DNA of 64,000 nt from NCBI GenBank assembly GCA_016183615.1, contig JACPEG010000053.1:1-64000 (forward strand), read 5' to 3'. Each line of letters starts with the position of its first letter. The first letter of the stretch is position 1. This DNA is from Betaproteobacteria bacterium (GTDB lineage: Bacteria; Pseudomonadota; Gammaproteobacteria; Burkholderiales; UBA6910). This document shows positions 35,353 through 46,626 of the stretch, one piece after another. Position numbers and translations under genes: made by a program. The notes beneath the pieces were generated by a model. That model had not been told where the DNA came from. It was given only the letters and a program-made list of their open reading frames with translations, and searched no databases.

Positions 35353-36147
35353 GTGGACCGCTTCAAGAGTACAACCCGCGCCATCCCCGAAACCGGGCCG
35401 ATCCCGCGCCACCTTGCCATCATCATGGATGGCAACGGGCGCTGGGCCAGGCGGCGTTACCTGCCGCGCATCGCCGGCCACCGCCGCGGGGTGGAGACCG
35501 TGCGCGGGGTGATCAGGGTCTGCATCGAGCGGGGCATCGAGTACCTCACGCTGTTCGCGTTTTCCAGCGAGAACTGGCGGCGGCCCAAGGAGGAGGTATC
35601 CTTCCTGATGCAGCTCTTCATCGGTGCGCTGGAGCAGGAAGTGGCGAAACTCCATGAAAACAACATCCGCTTCAAGGTTATCGGAGACCTGGCCCGCTTC
35701 GAGTCCCGACTGGAGCGCATGATCGAGGACGCCGAGCGCCTGACGGCGGACAACAGCCGCCTCACCCTGACGGTGGCTGCCAACTACGGGGGGCGATGGG
35801 ACGTTTTGCAGGCCACCCGCCGCATGCTGGAAGCCCGCCCGGAACTGGCCCGGGGTTTTGGCGAGCAGGATCTGGCGCCCTACCTGGCGATGCACTATGC
35901 TCCGGAGCCGGACCTTTTCATCCGCACCGGGGGCGAGCAACGCATCAGCAACTTCCTGCTTTGGCAGCTCGCCTACACCGAGCTGTATTTCACCGACACC
36001 CTGTGGCCGGATTTCGATTCCGCTGCCCTCGACCTCGCAATCCGCTCTTACCAGAAGCGCGAGCGGCGCTTCGGCCGCACCAGCGAGCAGCTCAAGGGCG
36101 GCGAGGCGTCGGCCGATGCCTCGCGGGTGGCGGAAAAATCGGCGTAA
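35353..36147 (+). CDS. uppS: Undecaprenyl diphosphate synthase
   Basis: cis-Prenyltransferase making the C55 lipid carrier for peptidoglycan and LPS O-antigen. The protein is 264 residues. Motifs are [16 protein letters not shown] (catalytic aspartate, near residue 25), [34 protein letters not shown] and [15 protein letters not shown]. The start is GTG at 35353, directly after the frr stop codon. Confidence 0.97.
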   Translation: MDRFKSTTRAIPETGPIPRHLAIIMDGNGRWARRRYLPRIAGHRRGVETVRGVIRVCIERGIEYLTLFAFSSENWRRPKEEVSFLMQLFIGALEQEVAKLHENNIRFKVIGDLARFESRLERMIEDAERLTADNSRLTLTVAANYGGRWDVLQATRRMLEARPELARGFGEQDLAPYLAMHYAPEPDLFIRTGGEQRISNFLLWQLAYTELYFTDTLWPDFDSAALDLAIRSYQKRERRFGRTSEQLKGGEASADASRVAEKSA

Positions 36148-36191
36148 GCGGCCGCGGGCGCACCCCCAGTCGCTTTTTTCGCGGGCACGCC

Positions 36192-36989
36192 ATGCTGAAA
36201 GCCAGGATCGTCACGGCCATTGCGCTGCTTGGCGCATTTCTGTCGGCACTGTTCTATCTTCCCGAACCCTTTTGGAGCGTCCTGGTCCTGGCCATCGCCG
36301 CATTGGCGGCGCTGGAATGGGGGGGCTTTTGCGGATTCTCGAAAACCCAGTCCCTGGGCTTCGGCGCGGTCACCCTGGTGCTGGGTGCGGCAGCGCTCTG
36401 GGCGCCCATCGGGGGGGGACAGCAAACCCTGTTGTTCGCGTTGCGGGCGGCGGCGGTGTTCTGGGTCCTGATCGTTCCCCTCTGGATCGCCCGCGGGTGG
36501 CGAATCCGGAGCCGGTTCCCGCTGGCCCTGGCGGGGTGGATCGTGCTGGTCCCGACCGCACTTTCGCTGGTGGAGTTGCGCGGCGTCGGGCCCCAGCTGT
36601 TGCTGGCGCTGCTCGGGCTGATCTGGATTGCAGACAGCGCCGCGTATTTTGCGGGACGGGCCTGGGGACGGCGCAGACTGGCCCCCGCCATCAGCCCGGG
36701 AAAAACCTGGGAGGGTGTCGCGGGCGCGGCGGTCAGTGTCACGGCCTACGGCATCGCGCTCGGCGCCCTGGCGGGAATCGGGCTCTGGATCGTACCGGCA
36801 TTCTGGGCGCTCGCGGCGCTGGGCATCCTGGGCGACCTGTACGAGTCCCTCCTCAAGCGCCAGGCCGGACTGAAGGACAGCGGCAGCATCCTGCCCGGCC
36901 ATGGCGGTATACTTGACCGCATCGACAGCCTGACTGCGACCCTTCCCGTGGCGGCGCTATTCGTCCTCCACGGGCCGCCTCCCTCATGA
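36192..36989 (+). CDS. cdsA: Phosphatidate cytidylyltransferase
   Basis: Makes CDP-diacylglycerol from phosphatidate and CTP for phospholipid synthesis. Integral membrane protein of 265 residues with about eight hydrophobic segments. The family signature is at the C-terminal end ([20 protein letters not shown]). The start at 36192 ([13 protein letters not shown]) is chosen by family length; the open frame runs further upstream inside uppS. Overlaps the dxr start by four bases. Confidence 0.95.
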   Translation: MLKARIVTAIALLGAFLSALFYLPEPFWSVLVLAIAALAALEWGGFCGFSKTQSLGFGAVTLVLGAAALWAPIGGGQQTLLFALRAAAVFWVLIVPLWIARGWRIRSRFPLALAGWIVLVPTALSLVELRGVGPQLLLALLGLIWIADSAAYFAGRAWGRRRLAPAISPGKTWEGVAGAAVSVTAYGIALGALAGIGLWIVPAFWALAALGILGDLYESLLKRQAGLKDSGSILPGHGGILDRIDSLTATLPVAALFVLHGPPPS

Positions 36990-38203
36990 TTCTGCGAAAC
37001 CTTACCGTGCTCGGATCCACCGGGAGCATCGGTGTCAGCACGCTCGACGTGGTGGCACGGCACCCGGAACGGTTCCGGGTGAAGGCGCTCACGGCGCAGA
37101 ACCGCGTCGAGCGGCTGCTCGAGCAATGCCTCGCCTTCCAGCCCGAATACGCGGTGATGCTCGACCGGGCCTCCGCGGAGCGACTCCAGAGCGAGATTTC
37201 GGCGCGGAGGCTTCCGATCCGGGTGCTTTCGGGTCAGGATGGGCTCGAGTTCGTGGCCTCGCTTCCCGGTATCGACACCGTGGTCGCGGCCATCGTCGGG
37301 GCGGCGGGCCTGCGGCCCACGCTTGCCGCCGCGCGCAGCGGCAAGCGGGTGCTGCTGGCCAACAAGGAAACGCTGGTGATGGCGGGGCGCCTGTTCATGG
37401 ACACGGTGCGGGAGCACGGGGCGACGCTGCTTCCCATCGACAGCGAACACAATGCCATTTTCCAGGCCCTGCCGCCCGCTTATTCCGGAGACCTTGCGCA
37501 GGCCGGCGTCCGGCGGATTCTGCTGACCGCATCCGGCGGCCCGTTCCGCAATACGCCCCTCGACGCCCTCGACCAGGTCACGCCGGAGCAGGCTTGTGCC
37601 CATCCCAACTGGGTGATGGGGCGGAAGATCTCGGTAGACTCGGCCACCATGATGAACAAGGGGCTGGAGGTGATCGAGGCCCATTGGCTGTTCGGCGCCG
37701 CGGCGGAGCAGATCCAGGTGGTGATTCACCCCCAGAGCGTGATTCACTCCATGGTGGAGTACGTGGATGGTTCGGTGATCGCGCAACTGGGCAATCCCGA
37801 TATGCGCACCCCTATCGCTTACGCGCTTTCGTTCCCGGAGCGCATCGAGGCCGGAGTTTCCCCCGTTGACCTGTTCCGCATCGCCACCCTGAATTTCGAT
37901 TCTCCGGATCTGGTGCGTTTTCCCTGCCTCAGCCTGGCCTATCAGGCGCTCAAGGCAGGAGGCACCGGGCCCGCGATCCTGAACGCCGCCAATGAGGTGG
38001 CGGTGGATTCATTCCTGGCGCGCGAACTGCCCTTTACCGCGATTCCCCGCCTCATCGAGCATGTCCTTGGGACAGTGGGCACGGAACCGGTGCGTAGCCT
38101 CGATGATGTGCTGCAGGCGGATCGGAACGCACGCGCTGCGGCCTTGGAATGGCGCGCACTTTCCGGAAAAGCGTCGCGTGCTTCCGTTACGGCCCGCAAG
38201 TAA
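36986..38203 (+). CDS. dxr: 1-deoxy-D-xylulose-5-phosphate reductoisomerase
   Basis: Second enzyme of the MEP isoprenoid pathway, forming MEP with NADPH. The protein is 405 residues. Motifs are the dinucleotide-binding [35 protein letters not shown] (metal glutamate) and [18 protein letters not shown]. The ATG overlaps the cdsA stop (ATGA). Its product feeds uppS, the upstream neighbour. Confidence 0.98.
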   Translation: MILRNLTVLGSTGSIGVSTLDVVARHPERFRVKALTAQNRVERLLEQCLAFQPEYAVMLDRASAERLQSEISARRLPIRVLSGQDGLEFVASLPGIDTVVAAIVGAAGLRPTLAAARSGKRVLLANKETLVMAGRLFMDTVREHGATLLPIDSEHNAIFQALPPAYSGDLAQAGVRRILLTASGGPFRNTPLDALDQVTPEQACAHPNWVMGRKISVDSATMMNKGLEVIEAHWLFGAAAEQIQVVIHPQSVIHSMVEYVDGSVIAQLGNPDMRTPIAYALSFPERIEAGVSPVDLFRIATLNFDSPDLVRFPCLSLAYQALKAGGTGPAILNAANEVAVDSFLARELPFTAIPRLIEHVLGTVGTEPVRSLDDVLQADRNARAAALEWRALSGKASRASVTARK

Positions 38204-38276
38204 GCCGCGGCGGGCCAATCTCGCAATGCACAAAACGGTTGCGAGGGAAGGGTTCGGAATGGTCGCCTTCCTGTTT

Positions 38277-38285
38277 TGGTATAAT
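38277..38285 (+). promoter_or_regulatory. Extended -10 promoter candidate before rseP
   Basis: TGGTATAAT (38277-38285) is a perfect extended -10 element in the 126-base dxr-rseP gap, in a T-rich patch. A matching -35 box is not evident. It could drive rseP-bamA-skp and the lpx genes independently of the rpsB promoter. No RpoE-type GGAACTT box was found. Confidence 0.5.
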
Positions 38286-38329
38286 TTTTATTCTCCGCTC
38301 CTGTCGCGGCATTCCGCCGCGTATCGCGC

Positions 38330-39694
38330 ATGAACCTCCTCATCACCGTCGTCGCCTTCGCCATCGCCCTTGGGGTCCTGATCGTGATCCACGAGCTGGG
38401 CCACTACATCGTGGCACGGTTCTGCGGGGTAAAGGTCCTGCGGTTTTCGGTGGGATTCGGCAAGCCCGTCTACAGCCGTCCCGTCGGCGCCGATCGTACC
38501 GAGTGGGTGATCGCGGCCATTCCCCTGGGCGGCTATGTAAAGATGCTGGACGAGCGCGAGGGCCGGGTCGCGCCCGAGGAGTTGGGCCGGGCTTTCAATC
38601 GGCAGTCCGTCTGGCGGCGTTTCGTGATCGTCCTGGCGGGGCCGGCGGCGAATTTCCTGCTCGCCGTCCTGCTCTACTGGTTCCTGTTTCTGTATGGGGT
38701 GCAGGGAATGAGGCCCGTGCTCGGCCCGGTGCCGCCGGAGACCCATGCCGCGGCCGCGGCATTCAGGACCGGGGAAACCATCGTCAAGGTGGGAGACGAG
38801 CCGGTGCAGACCTGGCAGGAAGTGCGTTGGGCGCTGCTCAAGCAGGCGGTCGCCAGGGCCAGCGTCAATATCGAGGTCCGGGGCCGTGGCGGTGAAATCG
38901 ACTGGCGCAGGCTGGACCTGTCGGTTCTGTCGCCGGAGGACCTTGACAGCGATTTCCTGCGCAAGCTGGGGCTGCTCAGTTACCAGCCCACGGTGAAAGC
39001 GGTGGTGGGAAGGGTGGTGGCGGCCAGCCCGGCGGCGCGCGCCGGCCTGCGGGAGGGCGATGAGATCATCGAGGTGAACGGCCTGCCGGTGGCGCGATGG
39101 GAGGACCTAGTGAAGGAAGTGCGGGCGCTCGGCGCCCGACCGGCGAATCTGCTGGTGAGCCGGGACGGCGCGCGGGTCGCCGTACAGGTGATTCCCGACA
39201 TGGTCGTGGAGAGCGGCACCCGCGTTGGAAAAATCGGGATTGCGCCGCGGATCGATCGCGCCGAGCTGCAGCGCCTGCTGGTGCAGGTGCGCTACCCACC
39301 CGACCGCGCCTTGCTGAAGGCCCTGGGCAAGACCTGGGAGACATCCGTATTCAGCCTCCAGATGCTGTGGAAGATGATCGTGGGCGAGGTGTCGTGGAGA
39401 AACGTGAGCGGGCCCATCACCATCGCCGATTACGCCGGGCAGTCGGCGCAGATGGGTCTCGCGGCCTACGTGGGTTTCCTGGCCCTCATCAGCATCAGCC
39501 TCGGGGTGTTGAATCTGTTGCCCATCCCCTTACTGGACGGGGGGCACCTCATGTATTATATGGCCGAAATTATCAGAGGCCGGCCCCCCTCCGAGCGGGC
39601 CATGGAGATTGGGCAACAGGTGGGCATCGCCCTGCTGATCACGCTGATGGCGTTTGCCCTGTACAACGATATTAACCGCCTGATTTCCGGCTAA
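38330..39694 (+). CDS. rseP: Site-2 protease RseP
   Basis: Inner-membrane zinc metalloprotease that cleaves anti-sigma factor RseA in the envelope stress response and clears signal peptides. The protein is 454 residues. The active site VIHELGHYIVA (HExxH at 21-25) is in the first membrane segment; two PDZ domains fill the periplasmic part (about 110-300), with the second clearest (AARAGLREGDEIIEVNG); the third active-site motif PIPLLDGGHLMYY is near 400. Neighbour bamA fits envelope surveillance. Confidence 0.97.
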   Translation: MNLLITVVAFAIALGVLIVIHELGHYIVARFCGVKVLRFSVGFGKPVYSRPVGADRTEWVIAAIPLGGYVKMLDEREGRVAPEELGRAFNRQSVWRRFVIVLAGPAANFLLAVLLYWFLFLYGVQGMRPVLGPVPPETHAAAAAFRTGETIVKVGDEPVQTWQEVRWALLKQAVARASVNIEVRGRGGEIDWRRLDLSVLSPEDLDSDFLRKLGLLSYQPTVKAVVGRVVAASPAARAGLREGDEIIEVNGLPVARWEDLVKEVRALGARPANLLVSRDGARVAVQVIPDMVVESGTRVGKIGIAPRIDRAELQRLLVQVRYPPDRALLKALGKTWETSVFSLQMLWKMIVGEVSWRNVSGPITIADYAGQSAQMGLAAYVGFLALISISLGVLNLLPIPLLDGGHLMYYMAEIIRGRPPSERAMEIGQQVGIALLITLMAFALYNDINRLISG

Positions 39695-39704
39695 AAAAAA
39701 TTCA

Positions 39705-41981
39705 ATGAAAAAACGACTTCTGGCGGCCGTGCTCGGCAGCCTGTTTGCGGCTTCCGCCTGGGCCATCCAGCCCTTCGTGGTGAAGGACATCCGGGTGGAG
39801 GGGATTCAGCGCACCGAAGCCGGGACGGTGTTCAGCTACCTCCCGATCCGGGTGGGCGACACCCTGGACGATGAAAAGGCCGCCGCCGCCATCAAGGCCC
39901 TGTTCGGCACCGGTTTCTTCAAGGACGTGCGGCTGGAGGTGGAGAACGGCGTGCTGGTGGTGGTGGTCGAGGAGCGCCCCGCCATTGCCCAGATCGATTT
40001 CCTCGGCATGAAGGAATTCGAAAAGGACGCGGTCAAGAAGGCGTTGAAGGAAACCGGCCTCGCGGAGTCCCGGATCTTCGACAAGTCCCTGCTGGACCGG
40101 GCCGAACAGGAACTCAAGCGACAATACCTGTCACGCGGCAAATACGGGGTGAGCATCGCCACCACGGTCACGCCTCTCGAGCGCAACCGGGTCGGCATCA
40201 CCTTCGACGTGAACGAGGGCGATGTGGCAAAAATCCGCCAGATCAACATCGTCGGCAACAAGGATTTCAGCGAGAAGAATTTGCTGGATCTGCTTGTGCT
40301 GCGCACGCCTGGCTGGTTCACCTGGTATACCAAGGACGACCAGTATTCCAAGCAGAAGCTTGCCGCCGACCTGGAGGCACTGCGCTCTCACTACCTTAAC
40401 CGCGGCTACCTGGAATTCAGCATCGACTCCACCCAGGTCTCGATCGATGCCGAGAAGAAGGACATCTATATCACGGTCAATATCACTGAAGGATCCAAGT
40501 TCACGGTATCCGAGGTGAAGCTGGGCGGGGAACTGCTGGTCCCCGAGGCCGAGCTGAAACCGCTCATCAAGATCAAGCGCGGCGAGCCGTTTTCGCGGGA
40601 AAAGCTTACCGAGTCCACCAAGCTGATCGGCGAGCGCCTGGGCAACGACGGTTACGCATTTGCCAATGTCAACGCGGTGCCGGAATTGAACAAGGAGAAG
40701 CGCGAAGTTGCATTCACCTTCTTCGTGGATCCCGGGCGCAAGGTATACGTGCGCCGGATTGTCATCACGGGCAACACCCGCACCCGCGACGAGGTGATTC
40801 GCAGGGAAATGCGACAGATGGAGGGGGGCTGGTACGCGGGCGACAGTATTGCCCGCTCCAAGCAGCGGGTGGACAGGCTGGGTTACTTCAAGGACGTCAA
40901 CGTCGAAACGCCGGCAGTCGCAGGGACCACGGACCAGGTGGACATGAACGTCGCAGTCACCGAGAAGCCGACCGGGAACCTGCTCCTCGGCGCCGGCTTT
41001 TCCTCCACCGACAAGCTGATCCTGAGCGGCTCGATTTCCCAGAACAATATTTTTGGCTCGGGAAAGCATCTGTCGGTCCAGCTCAACACCGGCAAGATCA
41101 ACACTGTTTATGCCCTGTCCTACACGGATCCCTACTACACCATCGACGGCGTGAGCCAGGGATTCGACTTGTTCAGGCGCAACGTCGACCCGACGTCGCT
41201 GTCGGTCGGCAATTACCGGACCTCAACTCTGGGAGGAACGCTGCGATTCGGCGTTCCGGTGACCGAGGACGACACGGTCCTATACAGCGTGGGCCTCGAA
41301 AACACCAAGCTCACCCTGTTTTCGGACAGCCCCCAGCGCTTCATCGATTTCTCCAATACCTTCGGCAATTCGGTCAACACCCTGCTTGGCACCGTTGGCT
41401 GGTCCCGGGACCGCCGGGACAGCGCCATCTATCCGACCAGGGGCGTGTCACAGCGGGCTTTCGGGGAAGCGGGGCTACCCGGGGGCGACGTCAAATACTA
41501 CAAGCTGACCTACCAGCACCAGTGGTATTATCCGCTGACCCGGGATTTGACCGCGCTGTTGAACGGCGAAGTGGGCCTGGGCGGCGGATACAGCGGGAAA
41601 CCGCTGCCGTTCTTCAAGAACTTCTTTGCGGGAGGAGTCAGCTCAGTGCGGGGCTATGACGCGGCATCGCTCGGTCCCCGGGACAGCAACGACGAGGCGC
41701 TGGGGGGCAACCGGCGTTTCGTGGGCAACGCGGAAGTGCTGATGCCGTTTCCCGGGCTGAGGACCGACAAGTCGATTCGCCTGAGCGCATTTGTGGATGC
41801 CGGGGCCATCTATGGCGAGGGCCAGCAATCGGAAGCAGAGGGGTTCCGCTACTCGGCAGGGCTGGCGGTGAGCTGGATTTCTCCGGTGGGCCCCCTCAAG
41901 TTCAGCTTCGCCAATCCGCTGAATTCAAGGGACGGCGACCGCATTCAGCGGTTCCAGTTTACATTGGGGCAGACCTTCTGA
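39705..41981 (+). CDS. bamA: Outer membrane assembly factor BamA
   Basis: Essential Omp85 protein that inserts beta-barrels into the outer membrane. The protein is 758 residues. Signal peptide (LLAAVLGSLFAASAWA), five POTRA domains (about 23-420; first FVVKDIRVEGIQRTEAGTVF), then the barrel from about 430, with the lid-lock motif SSVRGYDAASLGPRD (near 647) and a C-terminal Phe (FQFTLGQTF). Preceded by rseP after 10 bases and followed by skp, the standard order. Confidence 0.98.
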   Translation: MKKRLLAAVLGSLFAASAWAIQPFVVKDIRVEGIQRTEAGTVFSYLPIRVGDTLDDEKAAAAIKALFGTGFFKDVRLEVENGVLVVVVEERPAIAQIDFLGMKEFEKDAVKKALKETGLAESRIFDKSLLDRAEQELKRQYLSRGKYGVSIATTVTPLERNRVGITFDVNEGDVAKIRQINIVGNKDFSEKNLLDLLVLRTPGWFTWYTKDDQYSKQKLAADLEALRSHYLNRGYLEFSIDSTQVSIDAEKKDIYITVNITEGSKFTVSEVKLGGELLVPEAELKPLIKIKRGEPFSREKLTESTKLIGERLGNDGYAFANVNAVPELNKEKREVAFTFFVDPGRKVYVRRIVITGNTRTRDEVIRREMRQMEGGWYAGDSIARSKQRVDRLGYFKDVNVETPAVAGTTDQVDMNVAVTEKPTGNLLLGAGFSSTDKLILSGSISQNNIFGSGKHLSVQLNTGKINTVYALSYTDPYYTIDGVSQGFDLFRRNVDPTSLSVGNYRTSTLGGTLRFGVPVTEDDTVLYSVGLENTKLTLFSDSPQRFIDFSNTFGNSVNTLLGTVGWSRDRRDSAIYPTRGVSQRAFGEAGLPGGDVKYYKLTYQHQWYYPLTRDLTALLNGEVGLGGGYSGKPLPFFKNFFAGGVSSVRGYDAASLGPRDSNDEALGGNRRFVGNAEVLMPFPGLRTDKSIRLSAFVDAGAIYGEGQQSEAEGFRYSAGLAVSWISPVGPLKFSFANPLNSRDGDRIQRFQFTLGQTF

Positions 41982-42003
41982 GTCGGGCTGACGGGAGACG
42001 AAA

Positions 42004-42513
42004 TTGAAAGTTGCGTATGTGGCCATGGCGGCCGCTGTGCTGGGATTAGGGGCGACGGCGGCGATCGCCGCCGATCCTTACAAGATCGGTTTTGTGAACA
42101 CTGATCGGGTGCTGCGCGAAGCGATCCCGGCGGTCAAGGCCCAGAAGAAGATCGAGAAGGAATTCTCGGCCCGGGACCAGGAGCTGCAGAAAGTGGCGAA
42201 GCAGATGCGCGACCTGCGGACGTCTCTGGAAAAGGACGGCGTCACCATGTCCGAGAGCGACCGGCGCAACAAGGAGCGGGATCTCGCCAACCTCACGCGG
42301 GATTTCCAGCGCGCCCAGCGCGAGTTCAACGAAGACCTGAATCTGCGCAAGAACGAGGAGCTCGCCATCGTGCTGGACCGGGCCAACAAGGCCATCCAGT
42401 CTATCGCCGAGGCCGAGAAATTCGACCTGATCCTGCAGGAAGCGGTGTTCCGCAGCAACCGCATCGATATCACCGACAAGGTGATCAAGGCCCTGGCCGA
42501 CAAGGACAAGTAG
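42004..42513 (+). CDS. skp: Periplasmic chaperone Skp/OmpH
   Basis: Trimeric jellyfish-like chaperone that holds unfolded outer-membrane proteins for BamA. The protein is 169 residues. Signal peptide ([18 protein letters not shown]), then [15 protein letters not shown] and a long charged coiled coil. The start is TTG at 42004 with GGGAG about eight bases before it. Confidence 0.92.
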   Translation: MKVAYVAMAAAVLGLGATAAIAADPYKIGFVNTDRVLREAIPAVKAQKKIEKEFSARDQELQKVAKQMRDLRTSLEKDGVTMSESDRRNKERDLANLTRDFQRAQREFNEDLNLRKNEELAIVLDRANKAIQSIAEAEKFDLILQEAVFRSNRIDITDKVIKALADKDK

Positions 42514-42542
42514 GGCGGCCGGCAGGACAAGGCAACCTGCCG

Positions 42543-43595
42543 ATGACCCGGACCAACCAGAAAATGTACACACTGGGCGACTTGGTCGCCCGGTTCGGCG
42601 GCGAGTTGATCGGCGATCCCGAGCTGCGGATCAGCCAGGTGGCGACTCTCGAGCAGGCCGCGGCCCACCATCTTTCGTTTCTTTCAAATCCCCGGTACCG
42701 GAGCAAGCTCGCGGCCACCCGCGCGGGGGCAATCATCGTCGGGCAGGGGGCGCGGGAGGCGACGGCGATACCGCGCATCGTCGCCGACAATCCCTATGCC
42801 TACTTCGCCAAGGTATCGGCATTTCTGAATCCGCCTTCCATCCCCGCTCCCGGCGTCCACCCTACCGCGGTGATCGAGGACGGGGCAGAGGTCGCGCCGG
42901 GCGCAAGCATCGGGCCGTTCGCGCATATCGGAAAGGGCGTACGGATCGGGGAACGGACCTGGATCGGTGGGGGAAGCGATATTGGGGACGAGGTCACGAT
43001 CGGCGCCGGAGGCCTTGTCTACCCGCGGGTCGTTGTCTATCGAGGCTGCGTGATCGGCGATCGGGTGATCCTGCATTCCGGCTCGGTCATCGGATCCGAC
43101 GGGTTCGGAATCGCGCTGGAAGAGGGGCGCTGGCTCAAGATTCCGCAGATCGGGCGCGTGGTCATCGGCAACGACGTGGAGATCGGTGCCAACACCACCG
43201 TGGACCGGGGCGCCATGGACGACACCGTGATCGAGGATGGGGTCAAGCTCGACAACCAGATCCAGGTCGGGCATAACGTGCGCATCGGCGCCCACACGGC
43301 GATCGCCGGCTGCGTCGGCATCGCCGGAAGCGCGCGCATCGGGCGCCATTGCCGGATCGGCGGCGCTGCCAGCATCCTCGGCCACCTGGAGATCGCCGAC
43401 CACGTGGAGATCTCGGCGGGCACCCTGATTACCAAGTCAATCCGGGCCGCGGGCGCCTACACGGCTGTCTATCCCTTTGCGCCCCATCGGGAATGGCTCA
43501 GGAATTCCGTGGTGCTCAGGCACCTGGCGGAACTGGCGGAGAAGGTCCGGCGCCTGGAGAAGCGGATGGCGGGTGCGGAAAGGAGCAAGACGTGA
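42543..43595 (+). CDS. lpxD: UDP-3-O-(3-hydroxyacyl)glucosamine N-acyltransferase
   Basis: Third step of lipid A synthesis, adding the second hydroxyacyl chain. The protein is 350 residues. N-terminal uridine-binding domain ([20 protein letters not shown]), then a left-handed beta-helix (about 105-300) containing [20 protein letters not shown] with the catalytic histidine, then a C-terminal helix. The stop overlaps the fabZ start. An internal ATG at 42564 is an alternative start. Confidence 0.97.
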   Translation: MTRTNQKMYTLGDLVARFGGELIGDPELRISQVATLEQAAAHHLSFLSNPRYRSKLAATRAGAIIVGQGAREATAIPRIVADNPYAYFAKVSAFLNPPSIPAPGVHPTAVIEDGAEVAPGASIGPFAHIGKGVRIGERTWIGGGSDIGDEVTIGAGGLVYPRVVVYRGCVIGDRVILHSGSVIGSDGFGIALEEGRWLKIPQIGRVVIGNDVEIGANTTVDRGAMDDTVIEDGVKLDNQIQVGHNVRIGAHTAIAGCVGIAGSARIGRHCRIGGAASILGHLEIADHVEISAGTLITKSIRAAGAYTAVYPFAPHREWLRNSVVLRHLAELAEKVRRLEKRMAGAERSKT

Positions 43596-44035
43596 ACAGC
43601 ATGGACATCCACGAGATTCTGAAGTACCTGCCCCATCGCTACCCATTCCTGCTGGTGGACCGGGTGCTCGCCTGCGAGCCCGGCAAGAGCATCGTCGCGA
43701 TCAAGAACGTGACCATCAACGAGCCGTTCTTCATGGGGCACTTCCCCCATCACCCGGTGATGCCCGGCGTGCTCATCATCGAGGCCCTGGCCCAGGCGTC
43801 GGCAATTCTGTCGTTCAAAACCCTGGGCACCATGGCCGACGACAAGTCCGTGTACTACTTTGTCGGCATCGATGGCGCGCGCTTCAAGCGGCCGGTGGGA
43901 CCGGGGGACCAGCTGCACCTCAAGGCCGAAATCCAGCGCCAGGTGCGGGGCATCTGGAAGTTCGCGACCCGGGCCGAAGTCAACGGCGACGTGGTGACCG
44001 AGGCGGAAATCATGTGCACGGTAAAGGCGCTGTGA
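43592..44035 (+). CDS. fabZ: 3-hydroxyacyl-ACP dehydratase FabZ
   Basis: Dehydrates 3-hydroxyacyl-ACP in fatty-acid elongation and competes with LpxA/LpxD for hydroxyacyl-ACP. The protein is 147 residues. Catalytic segment [20 protein letters not shown] (His and Glu) at about 50-70. I chose GTG at 43592 because AGGAG at 43581-43585 is well placed for it; the ATG at 43601 would be 15 bases from the SD. GTGA overlaps the lpxD stop. Confidence 0.96.
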   Translation: MNSMDIHEILKYLPHRYPFLLVDRVLACEPGKSIVAIKNVTINEPFFMGHFPHHPVMPGVLIIEALAQASAILSFKTLGTMADDKSVYYFVGIDGARFKRPVGPGDQLHLKAEIQRQVRGIWKFATRAEVNGDVVTEAEIMCTVKAL

Positions 44036-44802
44036 TCCACACCACCGCCATCGTCGATCCCGCGGCAAGGCTCGCCGCGGATGTGGAAATTGGCGCCTAT
44101 TCCCTTATCGGGCCGAATGTAGAGATCGGCGCGGGAACCCGGATCGGTCCCCACGTGGTGATCGGCGGCCACACCCGGATCGGAAAAAACAACCGGGTTT
44201 TCCAGTTCTGCTCCCTCGGCGAGTGTCCCCAGGACAAGAAGTACGGGGGCGAGCCGACGCGCCTCGAGATCGGCGACGGCAACACCATCCGCGAATTCTG
44301 CACCTTCAACACCGGCACCGCCCAGGACGTGGGGGTGACGCGGCTCGGCGACGACAACTGGATCATGGCCTACGTGCACCTCGCCCACGACTGCCAGATC
44401 GGCAGCCACACCATCTTCGCCAATAACGCCCAGCTGGCAGGCCATGTCGAGGTGGGTGACTACGCGATCCTGGGCGGATTCACCGTGGTGCACCAGTTTG
44501 TCCATATCGGGGCCCATAGCATCACCGCCATGGGCACCATCGTCCTGCAGGACATCCCGCCTTACGTCACGGCCGCGGGGAATTTCGCCAAGCCCTACGG
44601 CATCAACCAGGAAGGTCTCAAGCGGCGGGGCTTTTCGACCGCCGCCATCACCGAGATCAAGCGCGCCTACAGGGCGCTGTACAAGTCGGGGCAGACCCTG
44701 GAGGAAGCCCGGCAGGCGATCGCAGAGCGCGCAATCCGCTGCCCCGAGTTGCAACTGCTGCTGGAGTTTTTGTCCGGCTCCACCCGCGGCCTGATTCGCT
44801 GA
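44032..44802 (+). CDS. lpxA: UDP-N-acetylglucosamine acyltransferase
   Basis: First step of lipid A synthesis: acylates UDP-GlcNAc with hydroxyacyl-ACP. The protein is 256 residues. Beta-helix of hexapeptide repeats from the N-terminus ([20 protein letters not shown]), catalytic histidine in [17 protein letters not shown]-terminal helical domain with [11 protein letters not shown]. The start is GTG at 44032 overlapping the fabZ stop (GTGA). Confidence 0.97.
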   Translation: MIHTTAIVDPAARLAADVEIGAYSLIGPNVEIGAGTRIGPHVVIGGHTRIGKNNRVFQFCSLGECPQDKKYGGEPTRLEIGDGNTIREFCTFNTGTAQDVGVTRLGDDNWIMAYVHLAHDCQIGSHTIFANNAQLAGHVEVGDYAILGGFTVVHQFVHIGAHSITAMGTIVLQDIPPYVTAAGNFAKPYGINQEGLKRRGFSTAAITEIKRAYRALYKSGQTLEEARQAIAERAIRCPELQLLLEFLSGSTRGLIR

Positions 44803-44811
44803 TCCGTGGTC

Positions 44812-45987
44812 ATGGATGAAAGCAGTTCCCGGCAGCGGGTGACGATCGGCATTGTCGCGGGGGAGGTTTCCGGGGACCTTCTTGGAGGCCACCTGGTCAG
44901 CGCGCTGAAAGTGTACCTGCCCGAGGCCGAATTCATCGGTGTCGCGGGGCCAAAGATGCAGGCGGCAGGGGTGCGATCCCTGTTTCCCATGGAGCGCCTT
45001 GCCGTCCGAGGCTACGTGGAAGTGCTGCGGCATTACATGGGCATCGTCGCCCTGCGCCGCCAGCTCCGCGATTATTTCCTGGTGAACCCGCCCAGCGTAT
45101 TCATTGGCGTGGATGCGCCGGATTTCAACCTGGAACTGGAAACCGCCCTCAAGCGCCGGCGTGTCCCCACGATCCATTACGTGAGCCCGTCCATCTGGGC
45201 CTGGCGTGGAAGCCGCATCGAGAAAATCCGCAGGGCAGTGTCGGAGGTCCTCGCCCTGTTCCCGTTCGAAAAACCGCTGTACGAGCAGGCCGGAATCCCC
45301 GTCTCCTACGTGGGGCATCCGCTTGCCGACCTTTTGCCTGACGAGCCGGACCGTGCCGCCATGCGCGCCCAGATGCGGCTTCCGCCCCAGGCGCGCATCG
45401 TCGCGCTGCTGCCCGGCAGCCGCCAGAGCGAGCTGCAATACATGGCGGACCTGTTCGTCCAGACGGCGAAACAGATAGACGAAGCGCTCCCCGGCACCCT
45501 GTTCCTGGTGCCCCTCATCAGCCGGGAGACCCGCAATTTGTTTGAGGGGGCCTTGTACCGGCACAGGGCGGCGGAATTGCCTATCACCATTCTCTTCGGC
45601 CATGCCCACGACGCACTGGTGGCCGCCGATGTGGCGTTGGTGGCATCGGGAACCGCCACCCTGGAGGCGGCCCTGCTCAAACGGCCCATGGTGATCACCT
45701 ACCGGATGAATCCCGTCAGCTGGGCCTTCATCAGGCGGATGAAATACCAGTCTTACGTGGGCCTGCCCAATATCCTGGCCGGTAAATTCGTCGTTCCGGA
45801 ATTCATTCAGGACGATGCCACCCCGGAGCGGCTGTCCCAGGCCCTGGTCAACCTGATGGGAGACGAGGTGATCCGGGAGCGGCTACACGTGCGCTTTCTC
45901 GCGATACATGCGGAGCTCCGGCAGAACACCGCGGAAAAGGCCGCTCGGGCGATCCTTCCCTACATCCTGGGCGAAGCGGCAGCATGA
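44812..45987 (+). CDS. lpxB: Lipid-A-disaccharide synthase
   Basis: Glycosyltransferase family 19 enzyme joining UDP-diacylglucosamine and lipid X. About 391 residues. Motifs are [49 protein letters not shown] and [20 protein letters not shown]. The ATG at 44812 is chosen; a GTG at 44806 would add two residues. The stop overlaps rnhB by four bases (ATGA). Confidence 0.97.
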   Translation: MDESSSRQRVTIGIVAGEVSGDLLGGHLVSALKVYLPEAEFIGVAGPKMQAAGVRSLFPMERLAVRGYVEVLRHYMGIVALRRQLRDYFLVNPPSVFIGVDAPDFNLELETALKRRRVPTIHYVSPSIWAWRGSRIEKIRRAVSEVLALFPFEKPLYEQAGIPVSYVGHPLADLLPDEPDRAAMRAQMRLPPQARIVALLPGSRQSELQYMADLFVQTAKQIDEALPGTLFLVPLISRETRNLFEGALYRHRAAELPITILFGHAHDALVAADVALVASGTATLEAALLKRPMVITYRMNPVSWAFIRRMKYQSYVGLPNILAGKFVVPEFIQDDATPERLSQALVNLMGDEVIRERLHVRFLAIHAELRQNTAEKAARAILPYILGEAAA

Positions 45988-46577
45988 CCTCCTCGCTCCG
46001 TCTCGTATGCGGCGTGGACGAGGCGGGGCGCGGGCCCCTCGCCGGACCCGTGTTCGCGGCGAGCGTGATCCTGGGGCCGGATGCGGCCATAGAAGGACTG
46101 GCGGACTCCAAGACGCTCACCGCAGGAAAGCGCGAGCGCCTGGCCCTTGCCATCAAGGCCCGGGCCCGGGACTGGGGCATCGCCCGAGCCGAAGTGGAGG
46201 AAATCGACGCGCTGAACATCCTGCAGGCGAGCCTGCTGGCCATGCGCCGCGCCGTGGAGGCGCTGAAACTGCGGCCCGATGAAGTGCTGGTGGACGGTTT
46301 GCACTGTCCGGAGATCGAGTTTCCGGTCCGGGCGGTGGTGCGCGGCGACGGCTCGGTGCCGGAAATCGCGGCCGCCTCGATCCTGGCGAAGACCGCCCGG
46401 GATACGGAGATGCGCATCCTGCACCAGCGTTTTCCGCAGTACGGGCTGGACCGGCACAAGGGTTATCCCACGGCGGCGCACCTGGCTGCGCTGCGCCGCT
46501 ACGGCGTTTCACCGATTCACCGCAGGAGCTTTGCTCCGGTGCGGGCGGTATTGCTGGAGACGGGCGGCAGCGAGTGA
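45984..46577 (+). CDS. rnhB: Ribonuclease HII
   Basis: Removes misincorporated ribonucleotides and RNA from RNA-DNA hybrids. The protein is 197 residues. The active-site [13 protein letters not shown] motif lies at about 11-23; the segments [11 protein letters not shown] and [13 protein letters not shown] carry further acidic residues. Last gene of the lpx cluster, overlapping lpxB. Confidence 0.97.
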   Translation: MTSSLRLVCGVDEAGRGPLAGPVFAASVILGPDAAIEGLADSKTLTAGKRERLALAIKARARDWGIARAEVEEIDALNILQASLLAMRRAVEALKLRPDEVLVDGLHCPEIEFPVRAVVRGDGSVPEIAAASILAKTARDTEMRILHQRFPQYGLDRHKGYPTAAHLAALRRYGVSPIHRRSFAPVRAVLLETGGSE

Positions 46578-46626
46578 GCCATCGGCGGTCAGCTCATACC
46601 TCACACGTCAATACGGAGCATTCAAC

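Noticed and set aside
38204..38329. RpoE promoter before rseP
   Set aside because: No GGAACTT/TCTRA pair; only an extended -10 box was found.
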